Source: Marthasterias glacialis (lineage: Eukaryota > Echinodermata > Asteroidea > Forcipulatida > Asteriidae). From it: DNA of 64,000 nucleotides. Position numbers and translations under genes: made by a program. The notes beneath the pieces are model-generated. The model saw nothing but the letters and a program-made list of their open reading frames with translations, had not been told where the DNA came from and searched no databases. Shown here in pieces: positions 22,801 through 34,800 of the stretch (positions are counted from its first letter, which is position 1; every line of letters begins with the position of its first letter). The stretch lies in contig OU452229.1 of the NCBI GenBank assembly GCA_911728455.2, positions 9,587,642 to 9,651,641 of the forward strand, given 5' to 3'.

Positions 22801-25800
22801 TCTCTCTCCGCTCAAGAGACCCCTCCTCATTGTCCTTGAACCCTGACTCGTCTTCCTCGACCACCTCCCCGATCTCGGCGGCCTCTGCTACCCGCATCAG
22901 CTCCTCATCACTGTCAGTGGATTCTGCTCCGAAACCATCCATAGCGGTCTCCTCATGCTGAGCGGGCACGGTCTGGGGAGTGGGCACAGCCTTAGGTGTG
23001 GGCAGAGCCTGGGGAATGGGAGTGGCCTGGGGTGGCTGCTTAGCCTGGGCTGGTGGTGGGCATGGGGTGGCAGATTGAGCCATGCTGCGTGTCTTACGGG
23101 AGGAGCGGGCAGGGGTCCTTGACGGTGTATCACGCCTTGTTGAGACAACTGACTGCTTGATGGGAAAGCAAAATTAAGCAATGTAAACTTTGACCATTTA
23201 TTTTTGCCACCGTGTTTACAGTTTCAAGATCAAGTTGTAGTTAAGTACTTTTCCATGAGTTGAAATTTTCATACATGGTGCAGTAAGCTCACAACTGTTG
23301 TATGCAGCATCATGAAATTATGCCAATGTGTGTGTTAATACCTAAAATTAAAACGTCCACAAGAAATAATCTTTACACCGTTTTGATCCCAAATATTGAT
23401 GGTAGTATTTGTTCTTACCAAACTCATCTTGGGGTTAAAGGTATGTGGATAGCTGGTTTCATCCACTCGTCTTTCTTCTTCCTCACACTAAATAAGAACA
23501 TAATAAAAATAGAAACACAATTTTAATATTGGATCTATATAATTAAAATAATTAGTTACAATCTGATAGCTCACTGATTACAAAAGTTAATATCAGTCCT
23601 ATCCCTCTATCAGGAAATATTGTCAAAAGTCATCCAATTATTTCTAATGACTACTTACAGTTTGAAGCCAAACAGGTGAAACAATGAACATTCCTTTACT
23701 ATTTGCCGCTCGGAATTCCTTTGATGTATCATTTGCTCTTCCCTGATAATGACAACAACAAAAAAATACATATAATACATTTTTTGTTAAATAACAAACT
23801 ACTTGCTACATTGTAACTACAAGAAACCTGTTTTTAAGTTCAGGCTTGTGAGTGAAATATTAAAAAAAAAAGTGGAAAAAGTACATACATGTAAGGACGA
23901 TAGGAGCAGAGCTCCACCGAGCTGAAATTCTTGATAGATAATCTTAAAATTAATGGTGCTCAATCAGAATAGAAATAGGCATAGGTGATTTAAAAAAGGA
24001 CCTTACTTCCCAAAACCAACGATGTACTTTCCAATTAAGGATCAAGCATCAAACTGTGTTCACCTTAAAGATGAAGTGGGTACAGCTGTCGTCAAACGTC
24101 CAACGAAATTCAGCCCCTAGAGACACAGCCATAGTGTTATACTCTGCCTGTTTGGATACTAGCTTCCTACTAACAGAGAGGATTACTCCGTCCAGCACTC
24201 CCTTAGACTTCACCTGCATCAGGATCAAACACAGCCAAAGAAAAAAATCACTTCAAGTTGCATGGCCAGATTTTCACAATTTTTTTTTAAACATACAAAA
24301 ACTTTCACATAAGAGTGCAATGGAAAACGCACAAAGTACATACATGTATAACATGCAAAATTGTTTGTAGATTTCTGATGGATGTGAGATAATTTCGGGA
24401 TCCGACAATAAATGATTTCTAGTTTTTAATTAACATCCACTTATAATCAGCGCAATTTTGCATGCAATACTTTAAATGAAAGCTTCTAACTTTCTCAAAC
24501 CTATGAAAATAGCTATTTGGAATTAAAATAAAAATGTTTGTGTCCGATCGGCCAGAAATCGAACATCTTTAAAACAAAGTTAAGGATTGATAATTATCGC
24601 AAAAGAAACAATTTGTTTCAGTCTGAGAGTTCCCTTTCACACTAATATCCAATCTGGTTTGGAAGGTGTGGGTCAAATCGGTCAGAAATCGGACCGGCCA
24701 TCTTTAAAACAAAGTTCAGGATTGATAATTATCCAATCTGGTTTGGAAGGTGTGCTTATAGAAAACACTTCCTTTCAAATTTGTTTACCTGTTCATGAAA
24801 GACAGATTCGTCTGCCTCCTCACTGGTAGCCTGTTCACCAGTTTTCTGCAATGCTTTGGCAATATTCATGTGAAAGAAATCGTCCAACGGCTGTAAATAA
24901 AATCCAACAGCAGAAATAAATAGTTTACATACGCTACAATGGAAAACCGTCATGGTTGAAAACTTCATGATGGATGTTACACAATGGGATGAATTGATCA
25001 TGGAATAGTCAAACATAAAACAACAAGTTTTCCAATAATTTTCAGATAAACTTCCGAGAGGGCCATGACACTTCACAAAACATATGAGAAAGGCAAGTCC
25101 AGAGTCTGAGTCTTTTTCTCATACATAAATCCTCGAAGACAAAACAAGCTCAATGCATTTCCCACAGGCTTCTGGTAATCACTGGAGCCAGCTTGTGTAA
25201 AGTGAGCGTGGAAATACGTCACACTTTATGAACAGGATATTATTGTAAGCTGGAGGTTTAAGGTTAGAATCTGTTGACCCCTGATGGTCCCATATGACAA
25301 TCCTGGAAGAGTGTGAGAAGATGAAACTTTTGAATAACATAATCAACTCTTTCTTACCAGACTAGACTTTCTCGTGTGGCGTTTCTTATGATGTACTCCC
25401 GCTGGTGACTCCAGGTACGCCAGCGCATCCTTGGTGTCAAAAGAGGGATGAAAGATTGTCCCAATTTTTAGGAACTTACTGGGTGTGTCCTTCGACCATG
25501 CCTCACCACTCCCAGACACCGACAGGTGTTTATTGACAATGGGTGTGCCCCTAGGTGCATCTTTTGAGGCCACTGTATCATTTTCTTTATTGTCTCCTTT
25601 GGAGGGTTCTCCTTTTGAACTGGACACGCTGGTATTTTTATTTACATCTATGCTGGTTCTAGAATCTTCCTGTTGTTCCGAGGACAAATTTTTCTCTTCA
25701 GTTCTGGAAGGATTTGCAACTCGATCCTCACAGGATGGTTCTTTTAGCTGGTCAACATTTTCTTGATCAAGATGTTGGGGTTTGCTCTGCAGTTCACTTG

Positions 25801-28800
25801 AACCAGAGCCCTTCCCTGCTTTTGAAGTCTTCCCCTCATCTGACACTTGGACATTGTGTTCAGTTTTAGAAGTTGGAATGTGACTTTTTGTAAGACTTTG
25901 ATCTTGTGGCGTGGGTGCCAAATCCACCAGGAATTTCCTCTCTGGCTGGCGTTTACTTGTTCTGGCCGTCTCCAACAGCCAACTGTAATAAAGTTTGAAA
26001 GTTCTATTAATGTTGGCAGGTGTGAATTTTTCAACTCTGAAATGTACTTTTTATCATTTTGTACAAGATATCATTGCAAAGGACTTGTTCTTCTACATTA
26101 AAAACACTCTTAAGGGACCATCTAATGACAGGCATGCAACTTGGACTTAACAAAAAACGAGGAAATTCCAATCTTTACAAGACATTGTACAGTGTTTTTC
26201 AATTTTCAACAGCATGAGTGTGAAATGAAAAATGAGGAAATTAGCTGATCCGAGGAAAAGTTGCATGTCTGTAATAAGTCGGGCACGTTCTAGGTGCAAA
26301 GTAACATTCCCCAAAGCATCTGCCTGCAATCCAGTGGGCCCCTGGAACATTCTGCTGCACCGTGACAATGTGCCGAACTACAAGATATTTCCTAAGACAA
26401 GAGAATTTACAAATTGGCATTTTGAACATTCCAATGGAATGCTCCGGCAGTCCAACGGACCGGTCCATGTATGCCCACTGGAATACTTAATCGATCAGAG
26501 AATGTTCCTACCATTTTGATTGCCAAAATGCTCCCTGAGGGAGCACTTTTGTTGGTTCCCTCAACAATGTATCAGAATCTGTCCTTTGACCCCTATGTGG
26601 TCAAAAGCTAGGGCACCAGTTTGGTGAACTATAATTGGATATTCCAGATAAGTGCAATGCCATAACACCTTCAACCTCCAGAATCATGGGTTGTGGTTTG
26701 GATTTAAATTTCTTTTTCGCCCACAGGACTCAGGAAGCACGGAGTATACCATACTAATCACACATCAGGAACAGCGAACCAAAATAATATTGATCTTTAA
26801 CCTCCATTTTTTTCAATGGCTTCTTTGCACTAATTTTGTGGGCAAAGAATAAAACAAATTTTAGTCAAACAGTGCAAGTATATTGAATATCAGTATAGAA
26901 CATAACTGATAATGTCAACAAAATTCCTCAAAAGTCGGCAACACAATCATTAAGAGTAATTAGTTTGAGGAGAAGACAATGCACTGAACTCACTCTTTGG
27001 TCACAGCTGGTACTTTCCATTTCTTAGCAGCCTTGTACTTGGAGCCATTGGGCTCTTTCAGCAGCAGGTGCGTGTTGGGTCTCAACTCTTCCGTTGCCTT
27101 CCTGGAGAAGTACTCCTGGCAGTTGGCTCCGAGAAGCTCAGCGATGTGGACCAGGCAATCACGCTCAACACCTGAGAACTGACTACGTGCAAGACGAGAT
27201 AAACAAAAAGAAACGCTACAACGATAGGCCAAGTATATCAACACCAAGATTGGAATACCTGGACCCATGATAAGAATATAGGGTCGACTTTGAAGTTAAA
27301 ATCCATACAGATTGTAATAGAAATATAAATTATAATAAGTATAGTCGGATACCAGCGCATAATTTTAAGAATAAAAAAGTATTGACCATTCACAATAACA
27401 TGCGACTTTTTTACACACCATCTCCACCATCACACGATCGTGTCAAAAAAAGATTTTTAAAAAACTTTTTTAGGGAAGGCTCAAAATGCCAAAAGCTCGA
27501 AAACTTGTTTTCAAAGAAAAAGGTATTTATAAATTAATCACAGTCAGACTTTTACATGTAGGATTAAAATGGGATATGGTAAAAGACAATACATTTTAGT
27601 CTATGACAATTTTTTTTTTTTCATTTATGGCCTCCATGCCCTTTTCCCAAAACAATACTGGCCTTGGTGCCCTTCATCAAAGTTTTACTTTATTCAAGGC
27701 CAAAGTGGCAATGCCCAAGGCCAAAGTGGCCTTGCCCTAAAAATTACGAGTCTTGAGGCCTGCCTTAATACTGGTGTTTTTCAGGCAAAACAATTGTATG
27801 TAAAAGGGGAGACTTTGGGAATGCCTGGTGGCAGAAGACTTTAAGGTAAATCCATTGTACTTGGGGAAAATGCAAACGCTCAGAACTACAAATTTACCTG
27901 TTGGAAATTCACCCATTATGTCTGCTGCCACCTAGCGCTCCAAAGTACAATTTTGACAGGGCAAGGACCTTTATTATTTTGCAAAAGACATTCCCATCAG
28001 ATAATCTTAAAGTCTACTGGACTATTTTGCGGGAGCACCATGACCAAGACATGGAGCAAAAAGGCCTCTGGTCTCCTTGTAACTCCAGGCCTGAAATCTG
28101 AAGACTATCATTGATTTAGCAGATCAATAGCTAAGAAAAGTAAAAACACCAACCTGATGGTAACAACACAGTCACAAAGCGGACTGGCCTCTTCCATTAT
28201 TGAAATAGGTGTGAACAGTGGGTTGGACGTGGGGTCCAGGAACATATTCTCCTCCATGCACATTTGCAGCCAGCAGTTTGAGATGACCTCATGGACGGAT
28301 ATGTTGACCTTACAACCGTTGATGGGAACGACTGCGAAGTCTGCAATGCCCCGACTACCAACAGGTTTGACCTTGCCTAAATCGAGTGAGAGGGAGAGAG
28401 AGAGAGAGAGTGATCATGGAGCTTGTAAGTCGGCAAAATGACACCTAGGTTTCCCCAGGTATCTTACCTCTGTCCAATATCATAGAACTATTAAGCACAA
28501 ATGTGACCCGCTCTGCGAAAAAGGGTATTAAGTCGGACCGTGCTGTTTCACGTAATGGGCCGTTCTATGTGGAGGGGTGTATTTTGCTTTGATGTTTTTT
28601 TTTTTTTTTCTTTGCATTTTTTACATCATTGACATCTATACTTTCATAAATCATCATCAGGAATGTTGATTTTGATCAATAAAGATTACAAAAACGTGTT
28701 TTGTCTCCGTTGTTTTCTTGCTTTCTGTTACTTTGTTGTCCGTAGAAACAAACAAAAACAACGGCAAATTCATGCCTTTGTCCGTGACGTTCATCAACCC

Positions 28801-31800
28801 CCATTGCACAATTTGGTATCACCCGAAAGCTTACGAGGCATGCTTTCCAAATTTGGGCATCAGGAAGGTAAAGGGTCATAGGCAAATGACCACAAGGACA
28901 ACGAAAACTGTAAACAAACCCCCACTTGTTACTAAGGACGTCACCAAACCCTGTCACATGTTCTAAACAGAGAGCCATGATTGGACAAAGCACCCAAGGA
29001 TCGAGATCGCGCATGCGCAGTGACGTTCATCATGGCGTCCCTGTATAAATCGCACGGGCACGCGTATTGCAATACCTGTCAACTGCTTATCCGATTGACT
29101 TGTGTTGCTTTTTCAGTCGAAAACATTTGCTAGAATTTTACTTTTTCCCTACAGATTTATCATTGTTTTGTAAATTCGTTTGATTGAAAATGAGTTCTAA
29201 GGATCAGTGTCTTGCTGAGGCTTTGAACGAACTTCGAGATGCGAATCTTTTCAGAGAGGAACGAGCGATGGTCGGTTTCGTGGAAGATTACTTCGTCAAC
29301 TTCATGCATGATGATGACGATGTTGAATCGGATTCGGATTTAGATTCTGATTCGACATGTTCATCATCATCGGAGGATGACCAAGCAATTGACCAAGAAA
29401 GCTACCATGAAAGCGACGAAGAAGTAGCAGAAGGCCCACTGGTTACGGTAGAAGTCTTCCCTCATGATGGCATCGCTATCAACACCAATGGAGCTGATGA
29501 GATCGATGTTCAGCGGGAGAAGGCGAGGAACTTCAGCTGCAAGTGTCATCTTTTCAACGGAGGACCATGTTCCAGGAGATACTCCGTGGACGACTTCGTA
29601 AATTCCCAGTGCGAAATTTCTGAACTGTCAAAAGGTAGGCCTACTTAAGGCTTTGGTGTTTGTTTGTGTTTTTTAAGTTATACTAGGGTGCCTATTTAAA
29701 AAAAATATATATACAAAAAAAATAATTAGGCCTAGGCCCTAGGCCTAACGTTAGTGTATTTTTGGTAGCCAAAATGAACTGTACAAGTTTGACCAGACCT
29801 GTTTCTAACTAAAATATCCACCGCACAAACAAATTTTAATTTGTTCATGTAATTTGAAACAATGTTTTAAATATTGAAATCATCTCATAGGTAACCTAGA
29901 CATGCTACTGTTGGGGCAGATAAGGTGCATTACAAACAACAGTGAGGAGACGATGTGTTCAGAAAGAAAGGAGCAGAAGAAGCGAGTACGTCAAAGAGCA
30001 TCATTTTTGTTTCATGGCCAATCAGTCTGCAATCCCACGTTCCGGTTTCTGCACAGGTAAGAATGACTGTTAGCATTTTTACTAGTAATTTAATTTGTCT
30101 TTCTGAAGGTTTGCTTAACGGTTTTGAAAGTGTACTTGTAACCCTCGTCATGCTCGTACAAGTGTATTTTGTCAGATTTTATTTTACAACACAACAACTG
30201 TCTTGTTTTTTTCGACCTGATGGTAAACCGCAAAAAATATTTTGAGTATCCACATGATATTTTTTTTTTTTTTTTTTTTTTTAAAGATGTTCATGTAAAA
30301 CAAAATTTTACATTTACTAATAAGTCATTGAGATGAAACACAACTTTGGTTTACATCATTGCTCAATGGGGGGGGGGGGGCAATGTTATAATTAAGGGTA
30401 AAAGCTAACCGTTGCCTACTTTTATTATTTGCGTGTGGTTTCTTTTTTTAGTATTAGCAAGAACAAATTGATAGCTCTTCAGACGCACTACCGAGAAAAT
30501 GGCTGCAAACCGAGGGTCCACAAAAACAGCGGGCGCACCTTCCAGAACCATCTGAGGTATGAAGACAACATCAGTGTGCGTAACTTCATTGGGAACTACG
30601 CTGAGACGCATGCCATTCTCCTTCCCGGCCGCATTCCAGGATTCAAGCGAGATGACATCAAGCTTCTACCATCCAGCGAAACCAAGGCGAATGTATGGAG
30701 AAAATACATAACCGACTACCCCCTCATCCAAGAACTCAAGCTCAGCGCAGCAAGCACTAACCCAGCCCAACCCAGCCCAGCAAGCGCCACCATGAAGACA
30801 GACATCCCAAGAACATTCCCAAAACCGGCTCTTTTCAGAGCCAACACATCTTCCAAAAAGAGATTTTGAAAGCCTTGTCTTGAAAGCATGGAGTAGAATA
30901 CTTAATAATAAAAAAATAATAAAAAATGCTGTGTTCCTGTTTCTTTTAAAGTTAAATATACAGCTGCAGATGTTTTTAATTTGTTCCAGAACAGTAATAT
31001 CCTTTGAAATACTGGTATAACGTTAAAACAATTTTTTTTTACCAAAAAACCTTTAATTTGGTCCAAATTTTTTAAACAAATTTGCAGATTTTTGTTGAGT
31101 CTTTGTACCAGTTCGTAACTTGAACGGGAAGTCTATGATTGTTTATAAAAATTAAAAATTTCTGTGGCATAAACAAAATTGGTTTTTTTTTTGTTTTTTT
31201 TTTACCCAAAAAGCAAGTTTTAAACCCAAATTATTAAGTTTCAGATTCACTTTTTTTGCGGGGAGGTAAATAATGGTGCCTAAGATAACAAAACCTAAGA
31301 AATAAAAAAGAAAATTCTAAAAGAGAGGTTTGAATGCCCTTTTTTACTAAAATCCTGTTTTTTTAACCCAAAAAGTGAAATTGGATTTCAGTATACTCTT
31401 TTTATTACAATAACAGTTCTACTGTTGTCCAAATGCATTTAAAAACCGTTGTGAAACAAAATGTGTTTTATTCATATCAACCAATACGTCCGTGAAGAAT
31501 GCAATTTTTATCAAAAAGGTGTGATTTCAGACATTTTTCAAATTAGTAATTCATAATGATCCATGACTTTAAAATAAAAAGTTATTACACAATAAACCTC
31601 AAGTAATATTCATGTATGACATGTGAAATTTTGAAAGCGATCGCCCAAAAGGAACATGACGGTTGCTATAGCTTTTTGAATGAACATTTCTATAATTATT
31701 TTATAACATTACACAAAAGTTTAAGCAGCAGTTTCTCTGTACGACGTTTTCATGTAAATGATATACATGGATATGCAAATTCTGTATATCTTTGGAATGC

Positions 31801-34800
31801 GAGATGCTACAGAAGTCCAACGTATACCAAATTGAAGCTTATAATACGGCCTTTCCAGCTATATACATCACTCAATTTTGAATTTTTCTGACTTAATACC
31901 CTTTTTCGCAGAGCGGGTCACAAATGGTAAGCACTGAAAACTTACTGAGCAGAAATGGGTTACCAGCCAGAAATCTGTGTAATGCATACTGACTGTTTCC
32001 CAGGTAATTTCAGCTAAACAATAAAGAAATGTTAACCAATTCTGCTCAACACTTCCATGAGAGTAATTTCATAAAGCTGTCAAGCAGAAATAAGACGCTA
32101 AGCGGCAAAATATGATTGCTTATCAGAAATTGATTACCAGCCAAAATACAATTTAATCAACCTTGTTCGTGAATGGTTCCCAGATAATTTTTGCTGAGCA
32201 CATAAACTCGCTAAGCCCAGGAAAATCTTGCAGAAACTGGGTCCAATTTAATGGAGCTGTTGAAGTACAGAAGTAATGAACAAATCACAAAACAATCACC
32301 TCCGTTTGTGGCAAGCATATCCAGAATCTGCTCTTCTTGTTCGGGGGGAAAACCCAAGATCACAAAGGACTTGCCAGCAAATATACCATCAGTCTGCTCT
32401 TCCAGGATTGTCACTTCCTTCCCACTGTTATCTGTCCCAAGAAAATTAAAACAAGGGGAGATATTAAAAATGATGTATAGTATCAGCCTCTACAAATATA
32501 CGACAATAACAAAATTGTGTTTGCAAATACATAAACATATAGACCACAGCGTGATCTACAGGCCTGAAACTTCAAGGAGGTAATTGCCTTCATGCCCCTG
32601 CCTTGGTACCCTTTGAAATATTCCAGTTTAAAAAGTCAAAACTGCTTTGCCCTTACAAACACGCAACTTGAAGATGTTTGGTCCAATTTTTGGCAGATAT
32701 ATATATATACGTATATATGTATACTTTAAATAGCTAGTTTTATGATTGTAGATTCCAGAATGCTATAGTCTTTTATTTAAGATCTTGCATACAAAAAACC
32801 ACCAATGATTCGCGGTAGTTAATTAAAATCTAAAAAGTAATTACTGTCGGGATCCCGACACTATCTCACGTCCATCAGCCATGCACAAACAATTTTGCAC
32901 GTTACATGTACTTTGTGCATTTTATGACTGGTGTGGCTCGCCTAACAGGCAGACCCTCCAAAAAAGCTCTCAAAATGTCTTGATATTGCGTTGGATTGTG
33001 ATATAAGATCCTGTATTTGGAGCCATCAGGAGTTTTCTTAACAACTATAGATCTCACAGGACCCTTCTGGAACAGTTTTGACACTCACTTGTAGTGTTTG
33101 ATTTCCAGGGAGATGTTTGCATATTGCTATGATATATCTACAGCGGCTGCCATTACTCAGCTATTCATCACACACAGAGGTTGACTTAGTTACTCAAGCG
33201 GAACATCTGCTTGATTCCAAGAACTGGACATCTCAACAATGGCGTCATTCAAAGTAAACACTGTTGTAGCTATTGTGTTGGTGGTGTTGTGCTACAACAC
33301 AATCACTGCTGATACTGCCGGTTCCTGGAACTGTCAAGACAGGCATTCAATGAACATGTACATGTACATGTATAAGAAACTGCACACACAATTAAAGTGT
33401 AAGTTTCTTGGATCGAGATTTCACTACTACTCCAACTGCACTTCAACATTCCGGTTGAAAGTGCTGCTTTCTGGTGATGTAAACCCTAATCCAGGACCGG
33501 TGACACATGATTACCCCCATGACAATCTCGAAGGCAATCACCGTTCACAAAGTGACAGCAATCGTTTGATATATGACCGATCTTTTCTTTTGGGAGTTCT
33601 GCAGAAAAAATGTCATTTTCTGTCATCTCAGAAGCTTCCTAATGACACATGGGCGAACATTAAATATCTCGGATTAGCACAAAAACGCAGGTCGCACAGA
33701 GGTAAACGTGCAGGGAGACGGAAACAGCGCCTAATTCAGGTTGTGTCATCTTGCCGTGTGATTGATTGCAGCTCCAACCAGTTGCGCGGTGTCAATCCGA
33801 GAAATCTACAATCCATCCCAAACCAAGACAAACATACAAATAAACTCGGCTCAACAATTTGTGTCTGGAATGCCCATTCCCTCAGAAACAAGGCACTATC
33901 CACATGTGACTATATTTTTGAACATGACATAGACATTGTTGCAATCACCGAAACTTGGCTGCACGCTGATGACCCCGTTGTCATAGGTGAGTGCACTCCC
34001 CCAGGTTACACCTTCCTGAGTGCACCTCGTAAAACCGGACGTGGTGGAGGAATTGCAGTGATCTTCAAATCAGCCCTCAACCTGTCATTTAGAGACAACC
34101 TAACACATTATACATCATTTGAATCTGTTCATGTCACCAATATGGCGTCAACACTTAACTTCATCGTCATCTACCGCCCACCACCATCTCAAGCAAACGG
34201 CCTTACTTTCTCCAGTTTCATCAACGAGTTTGATGACTTTCTAACTGAAATTGCATTTCTATCAGGTAGACTTCTGATGGTCGGAGACTTCAACGTGCAT
34301 GTTGATCTGCCTACGAAGCCAGAAGTCATCCTCTTCTTACAGATCACCTCCTCGGCCAACCTCCAGCAACATGTAATAGGACCAACTCACGCAATGGGCC
34401 ACACCCTCGACCTGGTATTTACTAGGTGTTCTGATGAAGCTCTAATTAACAATTGTTATTTGCATGATGCCCTTATGTCAGATCACCATGTTGTCCACAT
34501 CAGCTTGACTGCTGCAAAGGCAAAGCCACACAAAACCATGATTTCAATAAGGAACTACAGGAATATTGACAAACAGACTTTCTCCGATTCGTTAACTCAC
34601 ATCATGGACTCGTTTGATCCCCAGAGTGACACCAACTCTTCATTTGAATGGTATGGCATGGAACTCAGTCAGCTTCTAGATTCTGTAGCCCCATCTTCAG
34701 TCAAATCGCGTACCCCTAGATGCAGAATGCCATGGTATAACGATGACATTCATGTGGCTCGGCGGGTAAAACGTAGAGCTGAACGCAAATGGCGTAAAAC

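Larger units (their letters stand above)
28503..31921. mobile_element. 3.4-kb DNA transposon with 32-bp terminal inverted repeats and a passenger gene, in TOPBP1 intron 15
   Basis: The left end GTGACCCGCTCTGCGAAAAA (28503 onward, continuing to 28534) is repeated as a perfect 32-bp inverted copy ending at 31921. Flanks show a target-site duplication: AAAT if the repeat starts with GTGACCC, or CAAATG if it starts one base in (28504-31920). The palindromic target makes the two readings indistinguishable. The flanking DNA on both sides belongs to another dispersed repeat family (TTAAGCACAAA...GGTAAGCAC), so the insertion is nested. The interior carries a spliced plus-strand gene and about 1 kb of AT-rich non-coding DNA before the right end. 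I could not assign a superfamily. Perfect repeat arms suggest a fairly recent insertion. Confidence 0.85.

Noticed and set aside
25485..25766. Plus-strand ORF of 93 codons
   Set aside because: It is antisense to TOPBP1 exon 18.
32902..33084. Minus-strand ORF of 60 codons ([20 protein letters not shown]) between TOPBP1 exons 14 and 15, right upstream of the LINE
   Set aside because: It looks protein-like, but exon 14 (ending phase 1) joins exon 15 (starting with two bases) directly and in register with the vertebrate protein, so there is no place for it in TOPBP1. I recognise no family; it may be a fossil fragment or LINE 5' sequence.
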